DNA of 64,000 bases from Pantoea sp. Ap-967 (GTDB lineage: Bacteria > Pseudomonadota > Gammaproteobacteria > Pseudomonadales > Pseudomonadaceae): NCBI RefSeq assembly GCF_011752565.1, contig NZ_VWXK01000005.1, positions 124,001-188,000 on the forward strand, given 5' to 3'. The translations under genes and the position numbers were made by a program. Position 1 is the first letter of the stretch. The number at the start of each line of letters is the position of its first letter. Below the pieces are notes generated by a model. It was not told the DNA's origin, did not search any database, and saw nothing but the letters and a program-made list of their open reading frames with translations. Of this stretch, positions 27,501-35,494 are shown piece by piece.

Positions 27501-28674
27501 CGCCAATGCCAACGGTGAGGATGTGATCACCGTCAGCCTGCGCAAGGGCGAAACCCTGCAACTGGACCACGACCGCCCCGCGGGCAACCTGGGCCTTGAG
27601 TGGAAGGACGACCACGGCAACTACCAGCCAATTGCTGATGGCGGCAGCTTCACGGCCAGCCACGATGGGGTGTACAGCATCCATGTGACCAACCAGGTCG
27701 ACCCCATCGGCAACAGCAAGGCCGCAGAAAACTACAAGCTGAGCCTGGTGCTGGACTACAGCAATGCGGTCAACGAAGTGCACCAGGCCAGCTATACGGT
27801 GACCGATGGCCACGGCGGCAGTGCCACCGGCATCGCAGACATCAGCTACCAGTCCGGCCAGACCCTCAACGGCACCTCAGGCGCCGATGTGTTGATGGCC
27901 AACAACGCCGACACCGTGCTCAACGGCGGCGATGGCAACGACGTGCTGGTGGCGGGGGCGGGCAACAACCAGCTGTATGGCGGCAATGGCGATGATCTGC
28001 TGATCGGCGGCCCTGGCAATGACCTGCTCGATGGCGGTGCTGGCAACGATACCGCCAGCTACAAGGCGGCCACCGCAGGGGTCACGGTCGACCTGAGCAT
28101 CAGCGGGCCGCAGCATACCGGCGGCGCTGGGGTCGATACCTTGGTCAGCATCGAGAACCTGATCGGCTCGGACTACAACGACACCTTGGTCGGCAATGCC
28201 GGCGACAATGTGCTCAATGGTGGCCTGGGCAATGACGTGCTCAAGGGCGGCGATGGCAACGACATCCTCATCGGCGGGCCGGGCGACGACACCCTGACCG
28301 GTGGCAATGGCAACGACACCTTCGTCTGGCAGAAGGGCGATACCGGGCATGACACGGTCACCGACTTCACCCCGGGCAGCGACCACCTGGACCTGTCGCA
28401 ACTGTTGCAGGGGGAGAATACCACGGCGGCGTCGCTGGACGACTACCTGCACTTCAAGGTCAGTGGCACGGGCAGCCAGGTGGTGTCGACCATCGAAGTC
28501 AGCAGCGTTGCCGGTGCGGCGCCGACCCAGACCATCGACCTGGCCGGGGTCGACCTGGCCCAGCATTACGGGGTGACGGCAGGGGCGGGCGGGGTGATTG
28601 CGGCGGGGCACGATACCGCGACCATCATCAACGGCATGATCAATGACCATTCGTTGAAGGTGGATACGGTTTGA
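21571..28674 (+). CDS. LapA/MapA-like giant RTX adhesin
   Basis: 2367 residues, exported by the divergent type I system. Order: (1) retention module (~1-125) beginning MAKLIGVVSKVIGQVFAV, with the LapG-type protease site TAAG at 112-115, so it can be anchored in the TolC channel and released when c-di-GMP falls; (2) VCBS/T1SS-143-like repeats (~200-1540), two copies of a 246-residue unit, then three of a ~230-243-residue unit; (3) von Willebrand A domain (~1560-1760) with an intact metal site DVSSS (D1567) and SDGAP; (4) a linker domain; (5) RTX nonapeptides GGxGNDxL (~2099-2250), which fold with Ca2+ outside the cell; (6) C-terminal secretion signal. The start at 21571 follows GAGGGGAG. It is far smaller than LapA (over 8000 residues in KT2440) and carries its own exporter, so it fits a MapA-type second adhesin. 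The ligand is unknown. Confidence 0.9.
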   Translation: MAKLIGVVSKVIGQVFAVGSDGSRRPLIEGDRLYAGEQLETAATGAVAVRLQNGGELTLGRDSSQLLSADLLGHPAHPGHEVAPSDNQLSDVERIQRAIASGDDPSRSAEPTAAGAANGNASGALGGGHSFVLLSEVGARVDPHIGFPTAGFNGIPEFAQREVGALSTALDNGNPDAPNGGNVPDGGTPPEQPQPPIPVNNPVTLIGLDLSPAEINLNEANLPLGSASDPAALTQRGSFTVVAQDGVFNLNVGGINVVTGGVVTGVGQSITTGLGNTLTVTGYNSATGEVSYSYTLTDAGQHIEDDGAKTLSEQLVVRVSDSNGDVAQGSLDVVIHDDAPTAVNDTNPVAATEQQTELTGNVLTNDVQGADRVAGGPVLAGTFTGTYGTLVLATDGSYTYTLNSDGAAFKNLGGGGSGEEHFTYTIKDADGDTSSATLTLNISNLDDPVTLDGLGKQGGELTVYEKHLADGSAPDATALTQQGTFKVTAADGLQTLTVGGISVVSGGVAAGFPQSTVTPEGNTLTILGFDPATGTVTYSYTLTGSESHPSGDGSNLISEHFEVVAKDIDGSTASGSLDVNIVDDVPKAVDDSNAVTATEQHTELTGNVLTNDVQGADRVAGGPVLAGTFIGTYGTLVLAADGSYTYTLNTSDPDFKNLGGGGNGVERFTYTIKDADGDTSSATLTLNVSNLDDPVTLDGLAQQGGELTVYEKNLAAGSSPDAAALTQQGTFKVTAADGLQTLTVGGISVVSGGVAAGFPQSTVTPEGNTLTILGFDPATGTVTYSYTLTGSESHPNADGINVISEHFEVVAKDIDGSTASGSLDVNIVDDVPQAGADSTGVAKGDVVRGNVMYNDVVGADVRSDGNYVVGVRAGSDTSTSAIGQLNTQVQGQYGYLTIDAQGNAEYHSNPNVASPRDAVDTFVYTIRDADGDESTTTISINVHNSLMACEDRDVTVYEKALDTHKDGNDLAAGTVTGSDPNSTAETASGTLADSARGGVGTLTFTLVSDATGQYGQLHLNPDGSYTYTLTSPASTSPHANDGANTVTETFTYQVQDSLGNTTTSTIVISIVDDVPQAVADYTGVAKGDVVRGNVMYNDVVGADVRSDGNYVVGVRAGSDTSTSAIGQLNTQVQGQYGYLTIDAQGNAEYHSNPNVVAPQDAVDSFVYTIRDADGDESTTTVNITVHNSLMACQDRDVTVYEKALATGSDPDSPAETASGTLADSARGGVGTLTFSLVGDATGQYGQLHLNPDGTYTYTLTSPANSSPHANDGANTVTETFTYQVQDSLGNTTTSTLVVSIVDDVPHANADYVSVGKGDVVRGNVMYNDVVGADTLSDGHYVVGVRAGSDTSSSAVGQLNTQVQGQYGYLTIDAQGNAEYHASPDVASPRDAIDSFVYTIRDADGDESTTTITISVHDPRLEACESPTLTVFEKALDLHKDGSDLAAGTVTGSDPSSTGETASGTLVGSVVGGVGALTYSLVGDAVGHYGQISINPDGTYTYTLTSPANTPGADSAIEYFTYQATDTHGNSVTNSIAITIVDDVPQAVCAERSISPGQVDTNILLVIDVSSSMASASGVPGLTRLDLAKQAISALLDKYDDMGDIKVQIVTFGTGAQVQAAQWLTIDQAKAIVSGLHASGVTHYDAATTAAQTAYAEDGKLAGAQNVSYFFSDGAPTNGHAISGARETSWESFLDSNGIKSYAIGLGKDVNEGNLNPLAYDGTTHTDTDSVVVTDLSQLNGVLSGTVLGASITGSLMSGGTFGADGGFIKALLVDGTSYTYDPKANAGQGGYQASGGVDKASFDTTGNTLTIKTSLGGSLVVDMDNGDFTYTGPKSSDSNQVERFGFTVSDNDGDTSSASLVVRVNANNAPVAVADHIITNISGPASITVAADVLLANDNDADHDRLNASPITFTTHFADDKAADFTSGGAIKSIVFDGHGNTLDNQFKALDRSAFTTTTGTMTAALMVLGYLGNVTTANANGEDVITVSLRKGETLQLDHDRPAGNLGLEWKDDHGNYQPIADGGSFTASHDGVYSIHVTNQVDPIGNSKAAENYKLSLVLDYSNAVNEVHQASYTVTDGHGGSATGIADISYQSGQTLNGTSGADVLMANNADTVLNGGDGNDVLVAGAGNNQLYGGNGDDLLIGGPGNDLLDGGAGNDTASYKAATAGVTVDLSISGPQHTGGAGVDTLVSIENLIGSDYNDTLVGNAGDNVLNGGLGNDVLKGGDGNDILIGGPGDDTLTGGNGNDTFVWQKGDTGHDTVTDFTPGSDHLDLSQLLQGENTTAASLDDYLHFKVSGTGSQVVSTIEVSSVAGAAPTQTIDLAGVDLAQHYGVTAGAGGVIAAGHDTATIINGMINDHSLKVDTV
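22594..24060 (+). repeat. Two tandem 738-bp repeats (type A) in the adhesin
   Basis: Copies begin at 22594 and 23332 and share long nearly identical stretches (for example GGCAACGTGCTGACCAACGA and repeats of GGCATCAGCGTGGTGAGCGG). Each encodes a ~246-residue extracellular domain pair. A diverged half-unit precedes them (22171-22590). Confidence 0.85.
24061..26196 (+). repeat. Three tandem ~690-729-bp repeats (type B) in the adhesin
   Basis: Copies begin at 24061 (729 bp), 24790 (690 bp) and 25480 (717 bp). All open with VRGNVMYNDVVGAD. The middle copy lacks 13 codons (the HKDGNDLAAGTVT segment seen after EKALD in copy 1). The first two are nearly identical over hundreds of bases, a substrate for recombination. 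Confidence 0.85.
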
Positions 28675-28711
28675 GTGGCCATCAGGCACCCCTCTCCAGG
28701 CCTACGCCGCC

Positions 28712-28830
28712 CCGGTAGGAGCGAGCGTAGCTCGCGATGGGGCGCGTAGCGGCCCTAGGGTTTCAGCTTCGCGGTTCATGATGCCGGGGCTGCTTTGCAG
28801 CCCATCGCGAGCTGCGCTCGCTCCTACGGG
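28712..28830. repeat. REP pair (GAGCGAGC type)
   Basis: CGGTAGGAGCGAGCGTAGCT... and inverted CCCATCGCGAGCTGCGCTCG..., between the adhesin and the convergent ybaN-like gene. Confidence 0.85.
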
Positions 28831-28847
28831 GGGCAGTGTCCGTGCTT

Positions 28848-29213
28848 TTAACCCGGCCTGCGCAGGGTTTTCTGCTTGAGGATGTAGGCGCTGACCAGCA
28901 CCGCGCTGGTGAGCATGAACACCCTGGCCCAGAACAGCGGCACCAGGTAGCACGACAGCCCGATGCTCGCCCACATCAGGCCGATGGCATACACCTTGCC
29001 CTTGAGGGGAATGCCCTCGCCACCGAGGTAATCACGTATCCACGGCCCGAGCCTGGGGTGGTTGACCAGCCAGTGGTGAAAGCGCGGTGAACTGCGGGCA
29101 AAGCAGGCGGCCGCCAGCAACAGGAACGGGGTGGTGGGCAACACCGGCAGGAAGATCCCCAACACCCCCAGCGCAACGCTGAGCCAGCCGATGGCCAGCA
29201 GCAGGTAGCGCAC
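28848..29213 (-). CDS. YbaN-family (DUF454) inner-membrane protein
   Basis: 121 residues with two or three membrane helices: LLLAIGWLSVALGVLGIFLPVLPTTPF at the N-terminus contains the family hallmark GIFLPVLPTTPFLLLAA, then a polar loop with SSPRFHHWL, then two helices (~70-112). Found in many proteobacteria; the function is unknown (in other species an hns- or priC-linked small membrane protein). It starts 7 bp after the YecA-like gene on the same strand, so they form an operon. Confidence 0.85.
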   Translation of the reverse strand: MRYLLLAIGWLSVALGVLGIFLPVLPTTPFLLLAAACFARSSPRFHHWLVNHPRLGPWIRDYLGGEGIPLKGKVYAIGLMWASIGLSCYLVPLFWARVFMLTSAVLVSAYILKQKTLRRPG

Positions 29214-29220
29214 CGCTGGC

Positions 29221-29808
29221 TCAGTGGTGGCGTGGCTTGAGCAGCGCCGGCTTCTCGTCTGGAGCGTGCAGCAGCAGGAACAGCGCGCTCAGCGCCTCTG
29301 GAATCTGCACGATCATGTCGTCCTGCAGGTTGGCGTTGCTGGCGATGTCGGCGAATTCAGGCTGCTCGTCGAACAGGCCGGAACCCACCATGATCGGCAG
29401 CAGCATCTCGCTGACTTCTTCCTCGGCGTTCTCGAACCAGGCCTCTTCACGCAGGAACACGCCCTCCATGAAGCCGATGCACCAGCCGCGCAGGTCGGAA
29501 TCGTCCGGCTCGTCGGTCAGGTCCAGCTCGCAGGGCAGGTCGAATTCCTCGTCGCTGGCCAGCTGGCGGGCGATGTGGCCCTTGAGTGCCACTAGGGTCG
29601 CTTCGATTTCGGTGCGCTGGGCATCGCTTGCGTAATGGGGTTCTTCGGCGAACAGCGCGTCGATCCATTCACGCTCGGGCACCTCCTCCGAGCAGATCGA
29701 CAGCGCGGTCAGGTAGCCGTGGGCGGCGACGTAGTCCAGCGCTTCTTCGTGCAGCTCATCGGCGTCGAGGAAGGCTTGCAGGCGGGTCAGTTGCTCGGCG
29801 AAGGACAT
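29221..29808 (-). CDS. YecA/UPF0149-family protein
   Basis: 195 residues, acidic and mostly helical, with no signal or membrane segment. The family pattern is seen in LQAFLDADELHEEALDYVAAHGYLTAL at the start and GWCIGFMEGVFLREEAWF in the middle. E. coli YecA adds a C-terminal SEC-C zinc motif, which is absent here. The role is unclear. Upstream of ybaN in an apparent operon, and divergent from recQ. Confidence 0.8.
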   Translation of the reverse strand: MSFAEQLTRLQAFLDADELHEEALDYVAAHGYLTALSICSEEVPEREWIDALFAEEPHYASDAQRTEIEATLVALKGHIARQLASDEEFDLPCELDLTDEPDDSDLRGWCIGFMEGVFLREEAWFENAEEEVSEMLLPIMVGSGLFDEQPEFADIASNANLQDDMIVQIPEALSALFLLLHAPDEKPALLKPRHH

Positions 29809-30053
29809 TACAGGGCTACCTTGGGGAATAAACGATAATGAATTCTAGCACCAAGCGGACGCCAGCGGGGCAAAGGGAACGTCTGTCACCGGGCATCCTG
29901 CGCGGCGCGGCACTGGGGTATACTCCGGCGTTTTTCATCCAGGGGCGGCGCTTGTCGGCCCGCTGGCAAAAGCCGCTTACGCTTTAGGCGTGTGCGGGGC
30001 GGTCTTTTCGTCCAGCCTGTGTCCAGGATGGTACGGCGATTTTGGAGTTGCAC

Positions 30054-32201
30054 ATGCTCGAACAGGCTCAGCGCGTTCTCAAGGATATCTTCGGCTACGA
30101 CAGTTTCCGTGGGCGCCAGGCTGCGATCATCGAATGCGTTGCCAATGGCGGCGATGCGCTGGTGCTGATGCCCACCGGCGGCGGCAAGTCGCTGTGTTTC
30201 CAGGTGCCGGGGCTGCTGCGCCCGGGCCTAACCGTGGTGGTGTCGCCGCTGATCGCGCTGATGGACGACCAGGTCGCCACCCTGGATGAGCTGGGTGTGG
30301 CTGCCGCAGCGCTGAACTCCACCCTCACTGCCGAGCAGCAGCGCGACCTGGCGGGGCGCCTGCGCCGGGGCGAGGTGAAAATGCTCTACCTGGCCCCCGA
30401 GCGCCTGGTGCAGCCGCGCATGCTGGATTTCCTGCGCGACCTCGATATTTCCCTGTTCGCCATCGACGAAGCCCACTGCGTGTCGCAATGGGGCCACGAC
30501 TTCCGCCCGGAATACCTGCAGTTGGGCCAGCTCGCCGAGCTGTTCCCGCATGTGCCGCGCATCGCCCTGACCGCCACCGCCGACATGCGCACCCGCGAGG
30601 AAATCGTCCAGCGCCTGCACCTGCAGGGCGCCGAACGCTTCCTGTCGAGCTTCGACCGGCCAAACATCTTCTACCGCATCGTGCCCAAGGAATCGCCACG
30701 CAAGCAGTTGATGGCGTTTCTTGGCGAGCGCCGCGGCAACGCCGGCATCGTCTACTGCCTGTCGCGCAAGAAGGTCGATGAAACCGCCGCGTTTCTCTGC
30801 GACCAAGGCTTCCCGGCGCTGCCGTACCACGCCGGCCTTGCCGCCGAAACCCGCGCCGCCAACCAGCACCGCTTCCTCAACGAAGAAGGGCTGATCATGG
30901 TCGCGACCATTGCCTTCGGCATGGGCATCGACAAACCCAACGTGCGCTTCGTCGCCCACCTCGACCTGCCCAAGTCGCTGGAAGCCTACTACCAGGAAAC
31001 CGGCCGTGCCGGCCGTGACGGCCTGCCTTCGGATGCCTGGATGGCCTACGGCCTGCAGGACATGGTGATGCTCAAGCAGATGCTGCAGAACTCCGAGGGC
31101 GACGAGCGCCACAAGCGCATCGAGCAGCACAAGCTCGATGCCATGCTGGCGCTGTGCGAGGAAACCCGCTGCCGTCGCCAGTCGCTGCTGGCCTACTTCG
31201 ACGAAACCCTCGAACAACCCTGCGGGCACTGCGACAACTGCGTCGACCAGGTGCAAACCTGGGACGCCACCGAGCCTGCACGCCAGGCCCTGTCGGCGGT
31301 GTTCCGCACCGGCCAGCGCTATGGCGTCGGCCACCTGGTCGACGTGCTGCTGGGCAAGGACACCGAGAAGGTGCGCAACTTCGGCCACGAAAAACTCTCG
31401 GTGTTCGGCGTTGGCAAGGCGCTGGCCGAGGCCGAGTGGCGCTCGCTGTTCCGCCAGTTGGTGGCACGCGGCCTGGTGGACATCGACCTGGAAGGCTACG
31501 GCGGCCTGCGCCTGTCCGACAGCTGCCGGCCCTTGCTGCGCGGCGAGGTGAACCTGCAGTTGCGCCGCGACCTCAAGCCACAAACCGTGGCCAAGTCGTC
31601 CTCCAGCAGCGGTGGCAGCCCGGCCAGCCAACTGGTGCGCGGCGAAGAGCGCGAGTTGTGGGAGGCGCTGCGCACCTTGCGGCGCAAATTGGCCGAGGAG
31701 CACAGCGTGCCGCCTTATGTCATCTTTCCCGACTCCACCCTGCTGGAGATGCTGCGCAGCCAGCCGACCAGCCTCAGCGACATGGCCCAGGTCAGCGGCG
31801 TGGGGGCGCGCAAGCTGGAGCGCTATGGCCAGGCCTTCCTCGAAGTGCTCAACGGCGCCGGCGGCACCGAGGAGGCGCCGAAGGTGGTGCTCGACCTGCG
31901 CCACGAGCTGGTCAGCCTGGCCCGTGCCGGCATGACCCCGGCGCAAATCGCCGGCCAGCTCAATTGCAGCGAGAAGAATGTCTACAGCCTGTTGGCCGAA
32001 GCTCTTGGCCGCCAGGAACTGAGCCTGGAACAGGCGCTGGATCTGCCCGAAGACCTGTTGATGGAAGTGCAGGACGCCTTCCTGGACGGCGAGGGCGAGC
32101 TGCCGCCGGTGTCGGCCATTGCCCCGCTGTTCGCTGGCCGGGTGCCGGAAGGCGTGCTGTATTGCGTGCGCGCGGCGTTGGCGGCGGAGTTCGAACTCTG
32201 A
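30054..32201 (+). CDS. recQ: ATP-dependent DNA helicase RecQ
   Basis: 715 residues. A 3'-5' DNA helicase acting in recombination and replication-fork repair. Helicase core with Walker [13 protein letters not shown] (~42-53), DEAH box [18 protein letters not shown], and motif [12 protein letters not shown]. Then the RecQ-Ct region with zinc cysteines (CEETRC ... CGHCDNC, ~360-395) and winged helix, and a C-terminal HRDC domain (~520-600). An extra ~100-residue helical tail follows with a helix-turn-helix-like stretch ([21 protein letters not shown]). The start at ATG 30054 has GGAG 6 bases upstream. Confidence 0.95.
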   Translation: MLEQAQRVLKDIFGYDSFRGRQAAIIECVANGGDALVLMPTGGGKSLCFQVPGLLRPGLTVVVSPLIALMDDQVATLDELGVAAAALNSTLTAEQQRDLAGRLRRGEVKMLYLAPERLVQPRMLDFLRDLDISLFAIDEAHCVSQWGHDFRPEYLQLGQLAELFPHVPRIALTATADMRTREEIVQRLHLQGAERFLSSFDRPNIFYRIVPKESPRKQLMAFLGERRGNAGIVYCLSRKKVDETAAFLCDQGFPALPYHAGLAAETRAANQHRFLNEEGLIMVATIAFGMGIDKPNVRFVAHLDLPKSLEAYYQETGRAGRDGLPSDAWMAYGLQDMVMLKQMLQNSEGDERHKRIEQHKLDAMLALCEETRCRRQSLLAYFDETLEQPCGHCDNCVDQVQTWDATEPARQALSAVFRTGQRYGVGHLVDVLLGKDTEKVRNFGHEKLSVFGVGKALAEAEWRSLFRQLVARGLVDIDLEGYGGLRLSDSCRPLLRGEVNLQLRRDLKPQTVAKSSSSSGGSPASQLVRGEERELWEALRTLRRKLAEEHSVPPYVIFPDSTLLEMLRSQPTSLSDMAQVSGVGARKLERYGQAFLEVLNGAGGTEEAPKVVLDLRHELVSLARAGMTPAQIAGQLNCSEKNVYSLLAEALGRQELSLEQALDLPEDLLMEVQDAFLDGEGELPPVSAIAPLFAGRVPEGVLYCVRAALAAEFEL

Positions 32202-32300
32202 TCGAAGCCATTTCGGGCAAGCGCTGGCCGTTGTCATCCTTTTTGACGATTATCGGACGTTTCCGGGGCTGGCAGCCTTGCTTGAAGGGCTGGAGCATGG

Positions 32301-32321
32301 TTAGCTAACTAATAATTAGTT
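32301..32321. promoter_or_regulatory. Overlapping palindromes upstream of the MarR gene
   Basis: TTAGCTAA (32301-32308) overlaps AACTAAT-A-ATTAGTT (32307-32321), both perfect. The second is 19 bp before the start codon, in the position of an autorepressing MarR operator. Confidence 0.55.
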
Positions 32322-32340
32322 CTATTCAATTGAGTTGCTT

Positions 32341-32778
32341 ATGCCCCTGACCGACAACCAACACCGCTTCGGCATGCAGCTGGCCCAGATGTCCCGGGGT
32401 TGGCGCGCCGAGCTGGACCGCCGCCTGGCCGGGCTCAACCTGTCCCAGGCGCGTTGGCTGGTGTTGCTGCACCTGGCCCGCTTCGACGAGGCGCCGACCC
32501 AGCGTGAGCTGGCGCAGAGCGTGGGTGTCGAGGGCCCAACCCTGGCGCGTTTGCTCGACAGCCTGGAGAGCCAGGGGCTGGTGCGGCGCCAGGCGGTGCT
32601 GGAAGACCGTCGGGCGAAGAAAATTCAGCTGTGCCCACCGGCCAAGCCGCTGATCGAGCAGATCGAAACCATCGCCAACGCCTTGCGCCTGGAGCTGTTC
32701 ACCGGGGTGGACGAGGCAGACCTGGAAGTGTGCATGCGCGTGCATGCCAAGATTCTCGCCAACCTCGAGAAGACCTGA
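32341..32778 (+). CDS. MarR-family transcriptional regulator (SlyA-like)
   Basis: 145 residues. Winged helix-turn-helix in the middle: QRELAQSVGVEGPTLARLLDSLESQGLV is the recognition region and RQAVLEDRRAKKIQL the wing. N- and C-terminal helices form the dimer interface. The start is ATG 32341; an in-frame TTG at 32335 is less likely. It follows recQ after 139 bp but has its own palindromic operator. No ligand or target outside its own promoter can be read from context. Confidence 0.85.
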   Translation: MPLTDNQHRFGMQLAQMSRGWRAELDRRLAGLNLSQARWLVLLHLARFDEAPTQRELAQSVGVEGPTLARLLDSLESQGLVRRQAVLEDRRAKKIQLCPPAKPLIEQIETIANALRLELFTGVDEADLEVCMRVHAKILANLEKT

Positions 32779-32796
32779 AGCATCCGTTGGCGGTGC

Positions 32797-32920
32797 CCCG
32801 GTAGGAGCGAGCAGAGCTCGCGATGGGGCGCGCAGCGGCCCCGGGCTTTCAGCCTCGCAGCACATGATGCCGGGGCTGCTTTGCAGCCCATCGCGAGCTC
32901 TGCTCGCTCCTACCCGCCCA
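32797..32920. repeat. REP pair (GAGCGAGC type)
   Basis: CCGGTAGGAGCGAGCAGAGC... and inverted CATCGCGAGCTCTGCTCG..., between convergent marR and plpD. The inner spacer closely resembles that of the pair at 28712-28830. Confidence 0.85.
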
Positions 32921-32946
32921 TCTCCTACCCGCCCATCTCCTGCCCG
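32907..32946 (+). repeat. 15-bp tandem repeat at REP edge
   Basis: CTCCTACCCGCCCAT is repeated twice, with a third partial copy (CTCCTGCCCG) running up to the end of plpD. It is probably slippage at the REP border. Confidence 0.7.
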
Positions 32947-32957
32947 GAGCGCGCGAG

Positions 32958-35144
32958 CTAGAAGGTATGCCCCAGGTTCAGGTACACCGCATGCTCATGG
33001 GCACTGTTGGCCCCATAGCTCAGGTTCAACGGCCCCAGCGGCGTCTCCAACCCCAGGAATACGCTGGCTGCGTTGATATAGCCACTGTCGAATTCGTTGT
33101 CGTTGTTCCACGCCCGCCCACGCTCCAGCGAGCCGCCGATGTACAGCGGGAAGTCCAGCGGCAGGTACGCCCGTGGCGTCAGCCGCCGGTAGTACACCAT
33201 CCGCACCAGGCTGATGTTCTGCCCTGACACCGAGTCCTGGCGGAACCCCGACAGCTCGCGCGCGCCCCCCATCACGAAGCTCGATGTCACCACTTCGGAG
33301 TCGTCCAGCGTGCGCCCGTAGCGCCCGCCGAGCACGAAGGTGTCCGGCCCGCTGCTCAGGGCCTTGTCCAGGTTCAGCAGCCACTGGCGGTATTGCTGGT
33401 CGGAATCCAGCGACTTGTCGTACTTGCGCAGGGTCAGGCTGATGTCTTCGCCGCTGTGGGGGAAGTACACGTTATCGAAGGTGTCGTAGGAGTACTTCAG
33501 CTCATAAAAGCCCTCGTTGAAGCTCACGCTGGGCGCGTTCTGGTCGCCAATGCGCACATCGGCCTTGCCCCAGGCCTTGCCCACGCCCAGGCGTACTTCG
33601 CCGTAGGTGCTGATCTGCCGGCCCACGTTAAGGCCGAAGCCGTAGCGTTCCAGGCGGTACTCGGCGATGGGGTCGTTGTCCAGGGTGGCCTCGATGTTCT
33701 GCGAGCCGAAGTCCAGGTAGGGGGCGATGAAGTAGCGCGAGCCAACGTCCAGCGGCTGGTAGAACTCGCTGTACAGCTCCTGCTGGTCGCCAATCTGGGC
33801 GCGGGTCAGCCATTCGGCGCCCAGGCGGTTGATGCCGTTGACCCGGTAGCTGGCGCCGAGGTTGAAGGCGCTGTCGCCGCGCAGGTCATCGGACAGGTTC
33901 AGCCCCAGGCGCAGGTAATCGGTGCCGCCGCGCTTGCCGCGGGCGTTGATCACCAGGGTGTTGTCGTCGCCCTTGTGCACCACGCGGTATTGCACCCGGT
34001 CGAAGTAGTCCAGGCCGTACAGGGTGCCCATGTCGGTTTGCAGGCGGTCGAGCAGCAGGGGTTCGCCGATCGGCTGACGGATGTAGTAGCGGATCACATC
34101 GTCGCTGACCTTGGAGTCGTTTTCGATGCGGATCGCGGTGATCACCGGCGTGCGCTGGCGGGGTGATCGCGCCACGGCCAGGCTGGCGTCGCCCTCGGGC
34201 TGGCGCAGCGCGGCCAGGCGTGGGCCGAGCAGTTGGGTGGCACGGTAGCCGGCGTCGATCATGTCCTGGGCCCGGCCAAAGTCGGTGACGCCGAAGGCGG
34301 CAAGCTGCGGCTGGATGAGGATATCGTCGCGCTGGAGGCTGGCCAGTTGCTCCTCGGAGTTGCGCCGGGTCATCAGGGTGATCGACTGGTTGAGCACATC
34401 CACCACGGTGGCCAGCTGCTTGCGGTCGCGCAGCGGCGTGCCGATGTCCACCACGATGGCCAGGTCGACGCCCATGTCGCGGGCCACGTCCAGCGGAATA
34501 TTGTCGGTCATGCCGCCGTCCACCAGCAGCCGGCCATCGAGCTCCACCGGGGCGAACACCGCCGGGATCGACATGCTGGCGCGAATCACCTGGGGCAGGT
34601 GGCCGCGGCGGAACACCACTTTTTCGCCACTGGCGATGTCGGTGGCCACGGCGCGGAAGGGGATGGGCAGCTTGTCGAAGTCGCGGGTGTCAGCGGTGTG
34701 CGCCAGCTTGCTTTCCAGCAGCAGTGCCAGGTTCTGGCCTTGGATCACCCCCAGCGGCAGGCCAAGGCTGCCGTCATCGCGAAAGCTCAGCTTCTGCTTG
34801 ACCAGAAAGTCGCGGTCGTCCTGTTTGCGGCGAAACGGCACGTCCTTGCGCGGCGGGGCATCGGACAGCGCCTGTTGCCAGTCCAGGGTGGTGGCGAGGG
34901 TTTGCAGCTCCTCGACACTGTAGCCCGAGGCATACAGCCCGCCGATCACCGCGCCCATGCTGGTGCCGGCGATGGCATCGACGCGCACCCCCTGCTCCTC
35001 CAGGGCCTTGAGCACGCCAATGTGCGCCAGGCCTCTGGCGGCGCCGCCAGACAACACCAGGCCGACCTTGGGCCGCTTGGCCTCGGCGGCAAGTACGGGG
35101 AAGCAGAGCAGCGTGATGAGAAAGCAGAACAGCAGGCGGCGCAT
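32958..35144 (-). CDS. plpD: PlpD-type patatin-like phospholipase / type Vd autotransporter
   Basis: 728 residues, the same length I recall for P. aeruginosa PlpD. It has a signal peptide (RRLLFCFLITLLCFPVLAAEA), then a patatin lipase domain with oxyanion loop SGGAARGLAHIG (~30), nucleophile motif GTSMG (~60) and catalytic Asp in DGGMTDNIP (~210). A POTRA-like domain follows (~320-400) and a 16-strand BamA/TpsB-type outer-membrane barrel ending in a terminal phenylalanine. It would secrete its own phospholipase A1-like domain across the outer membrane. ATG 35144 is chosen to give a clean signal peptide. It is divergent from the SelT-like gene. Confidence 0.92.
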   Translation of the reverse strand: MRRLLFCFLITLLCFPVLAAEAKRPKVGLVLSGGAARGLAHIGVLKALEEQGVRVDAIAGTSMGAVIGGLYASGYSVEELQTLATTLDWQQALSDAPPRKDVPFRRKQDDRDFLVKQKLSFRDDGSLGLPLGVIQGQNLALLLESKLAHTADTRDFDKLPIPFRAVATDIASGEKVVFRRGHLPQVIRASMSIPAVFAPVELDGRLLVDGGMTDNIPLDVARDMGVDLAIVVDIGTPLRDRKQLATVVDVLNQSITLMTRRNSEEQLASLQRDDILIQPQLAAFGVTDFGRAQDMIDAGYRATQLLGPRLAALRQPEGDASLAVARSPRQRTPVITAIRIENDSKVSDDVIRYYIRQPIGEPLLLDRLQTDMGTLYGLDYFDRVQYRVVHKGDDNTLVINARGKRGGTDYLRLGLNLSDDLRGDSAFNLGASYRVNGINRLGAEWLTRAQIGDQQELYSEFYQPLDVGSRYFIAPYLDFGSQNIEATLDNDPIAEYRLERYGFGLNVGRQISTYGEVRLGVGKAWGKADVRIGDQNAPSVSFNEGFYELKYSYDTFDNVYFPHSGEDISLTLRKYDKSLDSDQQYRQWLLNLDKALSSGPDTFVLGGRYGRTLDDSEVVTSSFVMGGARELSGFRQDSVSGQNISLVRMVYYRRLTPRAYLPLDFPLYIGGSLERGRAWNNDNEFDSGYINAASVFLGLETPLGPLNLSYGANSAHEHAVYLNLGHTF

Positions 35145-35212
35145 CGTGAGTCTCAAACCGAAGGCGAAAGACCGCTAGTATAAGCGGCCCCTCACCTGGA
35201 GATGCTTCAGCC

Positions 35213-35494
35213 ATGGCCCACAGCAAGCCCGAAATTGTCATCACCTATTGCACCCAGTGCCAGTGGCTGCTGCGCGCCGCCTGGCTGGCCCAGGAACTGC
35301 TCAGCACCTTTGCCGACGACCTGGGGCGGGTGGCGCTGGTGCCGGGCACCGGCGGCGTCTTCCACATCAGTTGCGACGGCGTGCAGATCTGGGAGCGCAA
35401 GGCCGACGGCGGTTTTCCCGAGGCCAAGGCACTCAAGCAGCGGGTGCGCGACCAGATCGACCCGCAGCGCGACCTGGGCCACAACGACCGTTGA
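35213..35494 (+). CDS. SelT/SelW/SelH (Rdx)-family thioredoxin-like protein
   Basis: 93 residues of the Rdx family: strand IVITYCTQCQWLLRAAWLAQEL with a CxxC redox site (Cys13-Cys16 region), and later GGVFHISCDGVQIWERKADGGFPE. Both cysteines are ordinary TGC codons, so there is no selenocysteine. A cytosolic redox role is assumed; the physiological partner is unknown. Its stop codon directly abuts the stop of the convergent exporter gene. Confidence 0.85.
   Translation: MAHSKPEIVITYCTQCQWLLRAAWLAQELLSTFADDLGRVALVPGTGGVFHISCDGVQIWERKADGGFPEAKALKQRVRDQIDPQRDLGHNDR

Noticed and set aside
24661..27813. A very long open frame on the minus strand (over 1000 codons) opposite the adhesin
   Set aside because: It mirrors the codon pattern of the repeat-rich adhesin gene, is low-complexity (Val/Gly/His-rich), and has no ribosome site or recognisable domain. 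The same holds for the minus-strand frame at 21580-24624.
32907..32946. Short regular repeats as a CRISPR array
   Set aside because: Only two full 15-bp copies without spacers; this is simple tandem duplication at a REP border.
35213..35494. Selenoprotein in the SelT/SelW-like gene
   Set aside because: Both positions of the redox motif are TGC cysteine codons; there is no in-frame TGA or SECIS-like hairpin.
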